In this document: piece after piece, positions 15,892 through 24,419 of the stretch
Layout of the letters: every line of letters starts with the position of its first letter
How positions within the stretch are numbered: the first letter of the stretch is position 1
Origin: JANMZO01 sp031383405
Lineage (GTDB): Bacteria > Actinomycetota > Acidimicrobiia > Acidimicrobiales > JANYDT01
Direction of reading: 5' to 3'
Assembly (NCBI GenBank): GCA_031383405.1
Contig: JANMZO010000266.1
Span: 1-64,000 of the forward strand
Length of the DNA: 64,000 nucleotides
Notes under the pieces: generated by a model
Told to the model about the DNA's origin: nothing
Databases searched by the model: none
What the model saw: only the letters and a program-made list of their open reading frames with translations
Translations under genes and position numbers: made by a program

Positions 15892-17685
15892 ATGAGGAGC
15901 GAAATGCCGGCATCGACCGCTGGATCGGATGCTCTCAACCCTGCCGGCTGGTCCGTTGCCGATCATCTTGACGCACGTCGACGTGGGATGTCGGCGTCCG
16001 AGGTGATGGAGGTGGTCCTTCGGCAATTGGAGACGCTCGATGACCCAGCGGTGCTCATCGGCGCGCCCCTGCGTCGGTCCGCCATGGAGGCGGCTCTGGA
16101 ACTGGATGGGAAGGAGCCTGCGGATTACCCGTTACACGGTGTGCCGTTTCTGGTGAAAGACAACATTGATGTGCGGGGTATCGAGACGACGTGCGGATGC
16201 CCGTCTTTCGCGTACGTGCCTGACGTTGATTCCGAGGTGGTGGCCCGCCTGCGAGGAGCGGGGGCGATCCCGGTCGGCAAGACGAACCTCGACCAGTTCG
16301 CAACCGGCCTGGTGGGGACCCGCTCGCCGTACGGGATCCCCCGCAATCCGCTCAACGCCGACCTGGTCCCCGGGGGATCCAGCTCGGGCTCGGCCGTGGG
16401 GGTCGCCCGCGGACTGGTGCCGTTCTCACTCGGAACCGATACCGCAGGGTCCGGGCGTGTGCCGGCTGCGATGTGTGGCATCGTCGGTCTGAAGCCAACC
16501 GTGGGGCGTTTCCCTTCGCGGGGAATCGTGCCGGCGGTGCGTCGGATCGACTGCCCGACCGTGTTTGCCAGATCGATGGCCGACGCCCGCCTCGTGGGCC
16601 GGATCATGGCCGGGTATGACCCGATTGATCCGTACTCGAAGCGACCGGTTTCGTCGAAGTCGGCGGTACGCATCTTCGGGATTCCAAAGGACCTTTCGGC
16701 ACTTGCGCAGATCATGGACCCGGATGCTCTGCGCGCCTATCAAAACGTGATCGAGGGCCTTTCGAAGGTCTGGACCGTCGTCGAGATCGACCTGGCCCCG
16801 TACCTGGAGGCCGGCCGCCTCCTGTACGGTGGGCCATTCGTGGCGGAACGAACTGCTGCGGTTGGTGATTTTCTCGCAGCTGACCCGCCCGGGCTTGATC
16901 CGACCGTTGCGTCCATCATCCGGGCCGGCACGACCTACACGGCGGTGGAGGCTTATGGCAACGAGTACCGCGTGTCGGACCTCCGGCGTCGGGTCGACGC
17001 TGACTGGTCGACGATAGACGCCATCATCCTACCCACCACGCCCGGAGTGGCGACTTTGACTGACGTTGCAGACGACCCCGTCGGGGCGAACATGCGGCTC
17101 GGGACGTTCACAACGTTCGTCAATCTGCTGGACCTGGCGGGAGTGGCAATTCCGGTTGGTACGCGCGCTGATGGTCTCCCTTTCGGGGTGCAACTCATCG
17201 GTCCGGCCTGGACGGATGAGGCACTCGCCGACGTGGCGCAAATCCTGTTGGGCGAACCCGAGACCTTGGAGGGAGCCCGAGACGGAGAGCAGTTGATCAC
17301 GGTAGTTGGTGCGCACCTTCAGGGCATGCCGCTGAACCATCAACTGACCGGCCGGGGGGCCCGCCTCGTTGCCGAAACCGAGACGGCCGGGTCATATCGG
17401 CTGTACGCGTTAGCCGGCACCGTGCCACCAAAACCCGGGCTTCTCCGGGTGGCCGAGGGTGGCCGAAGCATCCTGGTCGAAGTCTGGGCGATGTCGGTCG
17501 CCGAGTTCGGGTCCTTTACCGCCGAGATTCCCCGACCGCTGGGCATAGGGTCGGTGGAGTTGGCCGATGGAACCGTGTGCAAGGGCTTTATCTGCGAGCC
17601 GGACGGGTTCCCCGGTGGCACCGACATCTCCGAGTTCGGTGGATGGCGTGCGTATCGCGCGGCACAGGTCGGAGGTGGCGCGTGA
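15892..17685 (+). CDS. atzF: Allophanate hydrolase
   Basis: AtzF hydrolyses allophanate to two ammonia and two CO2. The 597-residue protein has an amidase-signature domain with the Ser-cisSer-Lys triad: Lys89 (LVKDNID), Ser163 (GGSSSGSA) and nucleophile Ser187 (DTAGSGRVP). It has the dedicated C-terminal allophanate hydrolase domain from about residue 465 (VVGAHLQGMPLNHQL, YRLYALAGTVPPKPGL, PLGIGSVELADG, FGGWRAY). Presence of both domains separates it from generic amidases. The start is ATG 15892, and ATG 15904, which has a better-spaced GAGGAG, is possible. It is sandwiched between two biuret-hydrolase-like genes and overlaps the second by 4 bp. Confidence 0.93.
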   Translation: MRSEMPASTAGSDALNPAGWSVADHLDARRRGMSASEVMEVVLRQLETLDDPAVLIGAPLRRSAMEAALELDGKEPADYPLHGVPFLVKDNIDVRGIETTCGCPSFAYVPDVDSEVVARLRGAGAIPVGKTNLDQFATGLVGTRSPYGIPRNPLNADLVPGGSSSGSAVGVARGLVPFSLGTDTAGSGRVPAAMCGIVGLKPTVGRFPSRGIVPAVRRIDCPTVFARSMADARLVGRIMAGYDPIDPYSKRPVSSKSAVRIFGIPKDLSALAQIMDPDALRAYQNVIEGLSKVWTVVEIDLAPYLEAGRLLYGGPFVAERTAAVGDFLAADPPGLDPTVASIIRAGTTYTAVEAYGNEYRVSDLRRRVDADWSTIDAIILPTTPGVATLTDVADDPVGANMRLGTFTTFVNLLDLAGVAIPVGTRADGLPFGVQLIGPAWTDEALADVAQILLGEPETLEGARDGEQLITVVGAHLQGMPLNHQLTGRGARLVAETETAGSYRLYALAGTVPPKPGLLRVAEGGRSILVEVWAMSVAEFGSFTAEIPRPLGIGSVELADGTVCKGFICEPDGFPGGTDISEFGGWRAYRAAQVGGGA

Positions 17686-18341
17686 ACGTCGACGCCCGCC
17701 CGTTTCCGTTCATCGCCGATGTGACAAGCACAGCGCTGCTGATCATTGACATGCAACGGGACTTTCTCGAACCCGGTGGATTCGGGGAACTGCTCGGAAA
17801 CGATGTGTCTTTGCTGCGAACGACGATCGGGCCGAACCGTCGCGTCCTCGACGCGGCTCGCGAGCTAGGGATGCTGGTCATCCACACGCGGGAGGGGCAC
17901 CGACCCGACCTCACCGACTGTCCACCGGCCAAGTTGACGCGCGGAGGCACGACGTTCATCGGCACCGATGGCCCGATGGGCCGAATTCTTGTGCGCGGTG
18001 AAGCCGGTCACGAGATCATCCCGGAACTGGCACCGCAGCCCGGCGAACCGGTCATCGACAAGCCCGGCAAAGGGGCGTTCTACGCTACCGACCTAGAGTT
18101 GATTCTGCGTGAACGTCGGATCCGGTCTCTCGTCGTGTGCGGTGTGACAACGGAAGTATGTGTACATACGACCGTGCGCGAAGCGAATGATCGCGGATTC
18201 GAGTGTCTGGTTCTCGAGGATTGCGTCGGCTCATATTTTCCGGAATTTCAGCGGGTGGCCCTGGCGATGTTCGAGGCCCAGGGGGCAATTTTCGCCTGGG
18301 TTGGATCGTCCGACAGCTTCCTCGGGGCGTTGCCGGCGTGA
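17682..18341 (+). CDS. Second biuret-hydrolase/RutB-like cysteine hydrolase
   Basis: A 219-residue paralogue of the biuH-like gene with an intact triad Asp23, Lys127, Cys160 and the same HTREGHRPDLTDCPP and DKPGKGAFYATDL blocks. It lacks the GGYVD-MGYDLS element of the first enzyme, having LEPGGFGELLGNDVSLL instead, and lacks the W-R-S-K-GIGAGIGD segment. Its substrate is therefore probably a different N-carbamoyl or ureide amide, such as a ureidoacrylate-like or oxalurate-like compound (inference). The GTG start overlaps the atzF stop by 4 bp. Its own stop overlaps the next start by 4 bp. Confidence 0.8.
   Translation: MNVDARPFPFIADVTSTALLIIDMQRDFLEPGGFGELLGNDVSLLRTTIGPNRRVLDAARELGMLVIHTREGHRPDLTDCPPAKLTRGGTTFIGTDGPMGRILVRGEAGHEIIPELAPQPGEPVIDKPGKGAFYATDLELILRERRIRSLVVCGVTTEVCVHTTVREANDRGFECLVLEDCVGSYFPEFQRVALAMFEAQGAIFAWVGSSDSFLGALPA
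18156..18169. other. Instance of the dispersed palindromic motif GTAWGYGYRCWTAC
   Basis: GTATGTGTACATAC is again placed over the catalytic-Cys codons, identical over 14 nt to the copy at 15705 although the flanking codons of the two paralogues differ. Confidence 0.5.
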
Positions 18342-19321
18342 TCCCGCTCATGGATCGACCGGGTGTCCAACGAATCCATGACGGCGCAACGTGCCGGGAC
18401 CATCGGATTTCCAGCCGCGTACCCCCTTTCAGTCCCGTTCGCGTCGTACGGGCCCGGTCTCGTGGTTCGCTTGTCCCGGGGTCCCGAGGCGACGAAACCC
18501 GCGGCGAGATCCGCCTCATCACCTCTACCGCCATGTATGCGACGACTATGGGGCGAGCAGACCCGCAACGATGTTCTGACGTCGTGTCGCTTCACCCGGT
18601 GAGCGTCCCCCGGTCGCCGTTGTCGCTCCACGTCGAAGCGTGGGATGCCTTTGTCGACGCCGGTTTCGTCGTCGGTGACCGTGTCCTGCTTCGGGACGGT
18701 TCGCTGACGGTGTCGGGCGCATCGGGAAATGTCGTGGTGTGTGACTTCGCTGACGCGCCCGAGTGGACGGGTTCAACCGGGGCTGTTTCGATCTCCTCCC
18801 GTGCGGTCGATGACGCTCTTGGCCAACTCGAGATGCTGAATCAGCTGTCGTTGCGCGCGGCCCGGGCCCGTCTGGCGGACCGGGTCGACGCGCTGGTTGC
18901 CGCTCTCTGTGAGGGGAGCGATCCGTCGGTAAGGGCGGCGGTCCGGGGGCTTGTCGGCTTCGGGCCGGGTTTGACACCGTCCGGTGATGATGTGCTGGCG
19001 GGATGCCTTGTCGCACTGCTTCGTTGGAACGCAACGGTGTCAGTGGGCGATCGCCTCAAGCGGACGATAACGGAGCGTCTGGCGAGCCCCAACGCCACGG
19101 GCTTCGTCGGACGCCAGCTCCTCGAACTCGCCCGACTCGGGTTCACCCATGAAGCGCTCGACGACGTTCTTCTGGCCCTGCCGCTCGCAGGATCGGCGCT
19201 CGCGTCGCCGGCGGAACGGGTCTTGTCCGTCGGAGCGACGTCCGGTGCCGATTCGTTACTGGGTGTCGAGTGTGCGTTACGGGTGTTCGTCGCTCTGACG
19301 GAACGAGACGTCCCCAAATGA
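18338..19321 (+). CDS. allH: DUF2877 subunit of an AllFGH-type carbamoyltransferase (AllH-like)
   Basis: The conserved core from about residue 90 (VGDRVLLRDGSLTVSG, then RARLADRVDALVAAL) and the signature GFGPGLTPSGDDVLAGCLVALL identify DUF2877, which is AllH (YlbF) of E. coli oxamate transcarbamylase. The TSGADSLLGV ending is also typical. A GTG at 18338 overlaps the previous stop by 4 bp, which would give 327 residues. The first ~65 residues are Arg-rich and poorly conserved against the usual start, so a later start or an old frameshift near 18350-18500 is possible. It lies directly before fdrA and the DUF1116 gene, which together form the known three-subunit enzyme. Confidence 0.82.
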   Translation: MIPLMDRPGVQRIHDGATCRDHRISSRVPPFSPVRVVRARSRGSLVPGSRGDETRGEIRLITSTAMYATTMGRADPQRCSDVVSLHPVSVPRSPLSLHVEAWDAFVDAGFVVGDRVLLRDGSLTVSGASGNVVVCDFADAPEWTGSTGAVSISSRAVDDALGQLEMLNQLSLRAARARLADRVDALVAALCEGSDPSVRAAVRGLVGFGPGLTPSGDDVLAGCLVALLRWNATVSVGDRLKRTITERLASPNATGFVGRQLLELARLGFTHEALDDVLLALPLAGSALASPAERVLSVGATSGADSLLGVECALRVFVALTERDVPK

Positions 19322-20943
19322 CACAGTCGGCCGCCACGCAACCTGATTCTCCGGTGGACGCGACGGATGGACCGGTGGCCCGATCGACGGTGGTCACCAA
19401 CCGCTACCGCGACTCCGTCGCACTGATGCGGATGGCTGCCGCGGCGGCGGAAATCGGCGGGGTACAGTCGGTCGCCGTCGTAATGGCGACGGAGGCCAAC
19501 CTGCTCGACGCGGCGACGAAGGGTTTCGCCGTCGACTCCGACTCGTTAGGTGTCACCCCAACGGCCAACGACGTGTTCATCGGCGTCATTGGCGAGGACC
19601 GTGCTTGCGCACTGGCCCTTGCGGTCGTCAGCGAGGACCTGGCCGGCAGCCGGGCATCGACACCGGCGGCGGGAACCTCCGGCGGTTCGCAAACAGAGGC
19701 CGCCGCGTCCATCTCTTCGGCATTTCAGCGGGCCGGAGGTTCAGCTGAAGCTCACTCGTCGCTCGACGGGGGGCTGGTCTCGGTTGCGGTGATCTCGGTG
19801 CCGGCGGCCTTTGCGGCGTCCGAGGCGCGTAAGGCGTTGGCTCTCGGTATGCACGTGATGCTGTTCAGCGACAACGTCGGCCTCGACGATGAGTGCGACC
19901 TGAAGCAACTGGCCGCGCAGCGGGGCCTGCTGCTCATGGGCCCCGACTGCGGCACAGCAATGATCAACGGTGTGCCTCTCGGCTTTGCGAATGTGGTGCG
20001 GCGAGGGTCGGTAACGGTAATCGGCGCGTCTGGTACAGGCATGCAGGAGGTCATGGCCCACCTCCATCGCCTGGGGTCAGGTGTCCGGCAGGCGATCGGT
20101 TGCGGCGGCCGGGACCTTCATCTGCGGGTTGGCGGTTCCACGATGATTCAGGCACTGCGTCTTGCTCAGGCTGACGGGGACGTCGAGGCGGTGGTTCTTG
20201 TTTCCAAGCCACCCGATCCTGCGGTCCTGAGGGCCGTAGCGGAAGCCGCCCGGCCCCTGATCGCACGCGGCGTACCGGTTATCCTGTCGGCGACGGGTCT
20301 GCATAGCGGTGATCTGGCCGAAACCGGCCTCCACGTGGCTGACAGCCTTGACGACGCGGCCCGGATAGCGTCTCGCCTGGCATCTGCGGCTCCGGGTGGT
20401 TCGCTCGCAACGACGACCACGAGCGTGCCGCTCACGACCGCAGGTGCTCCGTTCGTGCTACCCGGACGGGGTGAGACCAGTGTCGTGGGTGCGTTTTCGG
20501 GAGGAACCCTCAAGACCGAGTTCACCCACCTTCTTCGCGACCTTCCCGCGAACGTAAGCGTGCATGCGGTCGACTTCGGCGACGACGAATACACGAAGGG
20601 CCGACCCCATCCAATGATCGACCCGGGCGTTCGGGACCGTGAGGTCATCCGGGCAATGAGTGATCCGGCGGTGGCCGTGGTCCACTTCGATGTGGTCCTC
20701 GGCTTTGGCGCGGCATCTGATCCGATCGGTGGACTTCTCTCTCAGCTGGCCGTGATGCCTGCGAGCCGGTCGACGCTGCTATGCGCGCATGTTTTGGGAA
20801 CGGAGTTGGATCCCCAGGGCCGTGACGGGATTGTCCGCCGCCTGACCGACGCAGGGGTGAACGTCTTCGACACGAACGCGCAGGCTGCGAACTTCATCCG
20901 GTCGGCCGTCACGGGTCCCGAACGGGAAGGGCATGGGTCATGA
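19318..20943 (+). CDS. allF: FdrA-family subunit of an AllFGH-type carbamoyltransferase
   Basis: A 541-residue FdrA homologue. Near residue 235 it has a Rossmann-type nucleotide loop (VIGASGTGMQEV) related to the alpha subunit of succinyl-CoA synthetase. Just upstream is the block LFSDNVGLDDECDLKQLA and MGPDCGTAMINGVPLGFAN, diagnostic of FdrA. In E. coli, FdrA/AllF with AllG and AllH converts oxalurate and phosphate to oxamate and carbamoyl phosphate. The ATG at 19318 overlaps the allH stop by 4 bp, and the stop overlaps allG by 4 bp. No carbamate kinase gene is visible nearby, unlike the E. coli cluster. Confidence 0.88.
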   Translation: MTQSAATQPDSPVDATDGPVARSTVVTNRYRDSVALMRMAAAAAEIGGVQSVAVVMATEANLLDAATKGFAVDSDSLGVTPTANDVFIGVIGEDRACALALAVVSEDLAGSRASTPAAGTSGGSQTEAAASISSAFQRAGGSAEAHSSLDGGLVSVAVISVPAAFAASEARKALALGMHVMLFSDNVGLDDECDLKQLAAQRGLLLMGPDCGTAMINGVPLGFANVVRRGSVTVIGASGTGMQEVMAHLHRLGSGVRQAIGCGGRDLHLRVGGSTMIQALRLAQADGDVEAVVLVSKPPDPAVLRAVAEAARPLIARGVPVILSATGLHSGDLAETGLHVADSLDDAARIASRLASAAPGGSLATTTTSVPLTTAGAPFVLPGRGETSVVGAFSGGTLKTEFTHLLRDLPANVSVHAVDFGDDEYTKGRPHPMIDPGVRDREVIRAMSDPAVAVVHFDVVLGFGAASDPIGGLLSQLAVMPASRSTLLCAHVLGTELDPQGRDGIVRRLTDAGVNVFDTNAQAANFIRSAVTGPEREGHGS

Positions 20944-22364
20944 TGGCCCCGGACGTACCTGTCGTGCGCGTGTTCAACGTCGGCGTCGAGGAGTTCTGTC
21001 GGGGCCCGGAGTCGGTGGGCGCCGAGGTTCATCAGATCGACTGGCGTCCCCCGGTCGATGGCGACCCGGAGACATCGGAAGTGTGCTCGCATCTACTGGC
21101 CGATCCACGGGTCGATGAAGCCAACCGCGAGGCGACTTCCCGATTCCTGGCCGTCGATCCGGTGGCGATCGATGTACAGAAGGCAGCTCAAGCGATCGCC
21201 GGCCTGGGCACCGGGCGGCCCACTCTGTTGCACGCGGGTCCGCCGATCGTGTGGGAGTCCATGTGCGGACCGATGAGGGGTGCGCTCATAGGTGCGGTCC
21301 TGTTCGAGGGATGGGCATCCTCGGTCGACTCGGCTGTCGAGCTTCTCGGGAACGGTGGAGTCGTCCTCGAACCGTGCCATCATCACGGCGCGGTCGGCCC
21401 GATGTCGGGTGTGATCAGTCCTTCGATGCCGGTGTGGGTAATCGAGGATCCCGCCTCGGGTCGTCGGTCGTTCAGCAATCTCAACGAGGGCCTGGGCAAG
21501 GTGCTGCGATTCGGAGCGTTCGAACCGGCGGTGCTCGAACGGTTGCGGTGGATGGGCTCGGAACTGGCGTCGGTCCTCAGCGCCGCGATCCGTTCTCTCG
21601 GAGGCATCGCGCTTCGACCCGTGATGGCCCAGGCTCTCCACATGGGTGACGAGGTCCACAACCGCAACTCGGCCGCAACCGGGCAATTCCTCAAACGCCT
21701 GGCCGCTCCGATCGCGCAGACCGACTTCCCAGGCGAAGCGATTGCCCGGGTGCTCCAATTCATCGGGGGTAACGACCACTTCTTCCTCAACCTCTCGATG
21801 GCGGTCTGCAAGCTGCAACTCGATGCCGCCTCGGGCGTGGCGCACTCGACGATCGTCACGGCTATGGCCCGCAACGGCGTGAACTTCGGCATCCGGGTGA
21901 GCGGGACGGGCGACACCTGGTTCGAGGCGCCAGCGTCGATGATCAACGGTCTGTACTTCGCCGGCTTCGGACCCGACGACGCGAATCCCGACCTTGGTGA
22001 CAGCGCGATCACCGAGACGGCGGGGCTCGGAGGGTTCGCGATGGCGGCCGCGCCGGCGATTGTCGGGTTCGTAGGCGGCACCGCGGCCGACGCGTTGGCC
22101 TACACGGTCCGCATGCGCGAGATCTGCGTGGCGGAAAACCCGGTTTTCACGATCCCGTCGCTCGGCTTCCGAAACACCGGTCTTGGAATCGACGTACGGC
22201 TTGTCATCGACACGGCGATCCTCCCGGTGATCAACACCGGCATCGCCCACCGCGAGGCCGGAATCGGTCAGATCGGCGCGGGCATCACGACCGCTCCCTT
22301 CGCCTGCTTTGCCGGAGCAGCGAAAGCGCTGGCCCGGGTGTCTCAGCCCGCTCCGGTTACTTAG
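20940..22364 (+). CDS. allG: DUF1116 subunit of an AllFGH-type carbamoyltransferase (AllG-like)
   Basis: The 474-residue protein is a DUF1116/YlbE family member: LHAGPPIVWESMCGPMRGALIGA, LEPCHHHGAVGPMSG, MALGDEVHNRN-type motif (here MGDEVHNRNSAATG), IGGNDHFFLNLSMA and VSGTGDTWFEAP are the conserved stations. It is predicted cytosolic. In E. coli it is AllG, a subunit of oxamate carbamoyltransferase. The ATG overlaps the fdrA-like stop. With biuH and atzF upstream on the same transcript, the complex probably acts on a ureide produced from the same substrate family, though the exact carbamoyl donor cannot be read from sequence. Confidence 0.88.
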   Translation: MMAPDVPVVRVFNVGVEEFCRGPESVGAEVHQIDWRPPVDGDPETSEVCSHLLADPRVDEANREATSRFLAVDPVAIDVQKAAQAIAGLGTGRPTLLHAGPPIVWESMCGPMRGALIGAVLFEGWASSVDSAVELLGNGGVVLEPCHHHGAVGPMSGVISPSMPVWVIEDPASGRRSFSNLNEGLGKVLRFGAFEPAVLERLRWMGSELASVLSAAIRSLGGIALRPVMAQALHMGDEVHNRNSAATGQFLKRLAAPIAQTDFPGEAIARVLQFIGGNDHFFLNLSMAVCKLQLDAASGVAHSTIVTAMARNGVNFGIRVSGTGDTWFEAPASMINGLYFAGFGPDDANPDLGDSAITETAGLGGFAMAAAPAIVGFVGGTAADALAYTVRMREICVAENPVFTIPSLGFRNTGLGIDVRLVIDTAILPVINTGIAHREAGIGQIGAGITTAPFACFAGAAKALARVSQPAPVT

Positions 22365-22435
22365 CCCGATCTGCGTGCCCGTTCGAGAAACGACGACGTA
22401 AACGGGCGAGGGGGCTGCGAGGTACCCTGACGTTC

Positions 22436-23338
22436 ATGCAGAAACGTGCCTTGGGGAAAACCGGGATCGACGTCGGCGAGATCGCCTTCGGATGTTGGCG
22501 TTTTGGTGGTGTCGATGTCGCCACCGCGCAGGAGCGGATCGAAACGGCTCTCGAAACTGGAATGACGCTGGTCGACACAGCCGATGTCTACGGCCTCGAC
22601 AACAACTGCCCCTGGGGCGGGGCCGAAGCGCTGCTGGGCGACGTGTTTGCTGCTGCACCGGCGTTGCGGGATCAGATCGTGTTGGCCACGAAAGGCGGCA
22701 TCCACCTCGGTCCGGACCACCAGGGCCGCGAAGGTCTCGGGGTGCCCTACGAGACTTCGCCCGACTGGATCACCCACGCTTGCGAGGAGTCGCTGCGTCG
22801 TCTGAAGGTGGATGTGATCGATCTTTACCAGATCCACCGGCCCGACTTCCTCGAGCATCCGGCGTCGACTGCGAGAGCGTTGAGCGGCCTCGTCGCTTCC
22901 GGAAAGGTGAAGCACGTCGGGGTGAGCAATTACACGGCGTCGCAGGTGTCGGCGTTGCGGGCCCATCTCGATGTGCCGCTCCAGACGGTCCAGCCTGAGT
23001 TTTCCGTGAGCCGACTCGACTCGATTGACGATGGTGTGCTCGACCAGGCCATGGAACTGGGCCTCACGCCGCTTGCCTGGAGCCCGCTCGGTGGCGGCAG
23101 TGTCTTGTCGGCGGCCGGCGCGCTCGGGGCGCAACTGGATTTGTTGGCAAGCGCGCATAGCACATCCCGAACCGGCGTTGCGTTGGCGTTCGTGCTCGCC
23201 CACCCGGCCCGAATCATCCCGATCATCGGAACGGGCAGACCCGACCGCATCCGGGAAGCGGCCGAAGCGGCCGACATCACGCTCACGAAGGCAGAGTGCT
23301 ATTCGCTCATCGCCGCATCTGGAAGGAAGCTCCCCTGA
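22436..23338 (+). CDS. Aldo/keto reductase
   Basis: A 300-residue NADPH-dependent oxidoreductase with a TIM-barrel fold. The catalytic tetrad is visible as Asp47 and Tyr52 (DTADVYG), Lys86 (LATKGGI) and His134 (LYQIHRP). The C-terminal NADPH-binding stretch IPIIGTGRPDRIREA is also present. The subfamily resembles the YdhF/AKR11-like group. It starts 71 bp after allG and overlaps the next gene by 1 bp (TGATG), so it is coupled to the flavin-dependent monooxygenase. Whether this pair belongs functionally to the ureide operon is unclear. Confidence 0.88.
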   Translation: MQKRALGKTGIDVGEIAFGCWRFGGVDVATAQERIETALETGMTLVDTADVYGLDNNCPWGGAEALLGDVFAAAPALRDQIVLATKGGIHLGPDHQGREGLGVPYETSPDWITHACEESLRRLKVDVIDLYQIHRPDFLEHPASTARALSGLVASGKVKHVGVSNYTASQVSALRAHLDVPLQTVQPEFSVSRLDSIDDGVLDQAMELGLTPLAWSPLGGGSVLSAAGALGAQLDLLASAHSTSRTGVALAFVLAHPARIIPIIGTGRPDRIREAAEAADITLTKAECYSLIAASGRKLP

Positions 23339-24402
23339 TGGAAATCGCCTGGTTCTCCGCGCTTTGTGACGACGACTACGAGTTCCTAGGTGTCCCCGAC
23401 GCGTCGTTGCGTAGTTCGTGGGAGCACTGCTCCGACATTGTGAAACGGGCCGAAGCGAACGGCTTCGACAACGTTCTGCTCCCTTCAGGTTACGAGCTCG
23501 GCATTGACTCCACGGCGTTTGCGGCCGGTATTGCGACGCAGACATCTCGTATCAATCTTCTTCTCGCCGTCCGATGTGCCGAGATGTGGCCGCCACAGTT
23601 GGCGCGTCAGATCGGTTCGATCGACCGCATGGCGAAAGGTCGCCTGCTCGTCAACATCATCTCAAGTGATCTTCCCGGCTCGGTTGTCGCAAGTGGCCCC
23701 CGATATCGCCGCAGCACCGAGGTCATGCAGATCGTACGCTCGTTGCTGAACGGCGAAGCGGTCGACTTCGAGGGTGAGTTCTATCAGCTCAAGGTGTCAG
23801 TACCAAGCGCGCATACGGTTTCTGGAACATGTCCGCCGTTCTACTTCGGGGGTCTGTCCGACGATGCTCGTGAGTGCGCAGCGGCCGCGGCCGACGTGTA
23901 CCTCATGTGGCCCGACACGATTTCCGCCGTCACATCGATCATGGATGACATGAAGGGGCGGGCCGCGGAAAAGAACCGCACCCTGCGCTTCGGTTACCGG
24001 GTGCACGTGATCGTGCGGGAGACCGAGTCAAAGGCGCGCGACGCGGCCGACCGTCTGCTGTCCAAGCTCGATGCCCAGGTGGGCGACGCAATCCGGGCCA
24101 AGTCGCTCGACTCCCAGTCGGCTGGCGTCCGGCGCCAGGCCGAGCTGCGGGAGTCGGCCGCCGCAGGTGACGGCTACGTGGAAGAGAACCTCTGGACCGG
24201 CATCGGCCGGGCCAGGTCGGGTTGCGGCGCGGCGATCGTGGGCGACCCCGACCAGGTTCTGGCTAAGCTCAGGATGTACGAATCCCTGGGCATCGAAGCG
24301 GTCATCCTGAGCGGCTACCCGCACGCCGACGAGTGCGACCTTTTCGCCCGATACGTGCTTCCGCGTCTCGATCACGCTCCGATCCATCTTGCTGCCGGGT
24401 GA
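23338..24402 (+). CDS. LLM-class flavin-dependent monooxygenase, alkanesulfonate monooxygenase (SsuD)-like
   Basis: The 354-residue protein belongs to the bacterial luciferase-like group. It most resembles SsuD: RINLLLAVRCAEMWPPQLARQIGSIDRMAKGRLLVNIISSD-type core, GPPFYFGG-like FMN region (CPPFYFGGLSDDA) and the C-terminal ILSGYPHADECDLFARYVLPRL. SsuD-like enzymes use FMNH2 to cleave C-S bonds, and relatives including RutA open heterocycles. The start is the ATG at 23338 that overlaps the aldo/keto reductase stop. No flavin reductase is adjacent. The substrate is unknown. Confidence 0.8.
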   Translation: MEIAWFSALCDDDYEFLGVPDASLRSSWEHCSDIVKRAEANGFDNVLLPSGYELGIDSTAFAAGIATQTSRINLLLAVRCAEMWPPQLARQIGSIDRMAKGRLLVNIISSDLPGSVVASGPRYRRSTEVMQIVRSLLNGEAVDFEGEFYQLKVSVPSAHTVSGTCPPFYFGGLSDDARECAAAAADVYLMWPDTISAVTSIMDDMKGRAAEKNRTLRFGYRVHVIVRETESKARDAADRLLSKLDAQVGDAIRAKSLDSQSAGVRRQAELRESAAAGDGYVEENLWTGIGRARSGCGAAIVGDPDQVLAKLRMYESLGIEAVILSGYPHADECDLFARYVLPRLDHAPIHLAAG

Positions 24403-24419
24403 GCCCGACGGAGTGAGAC

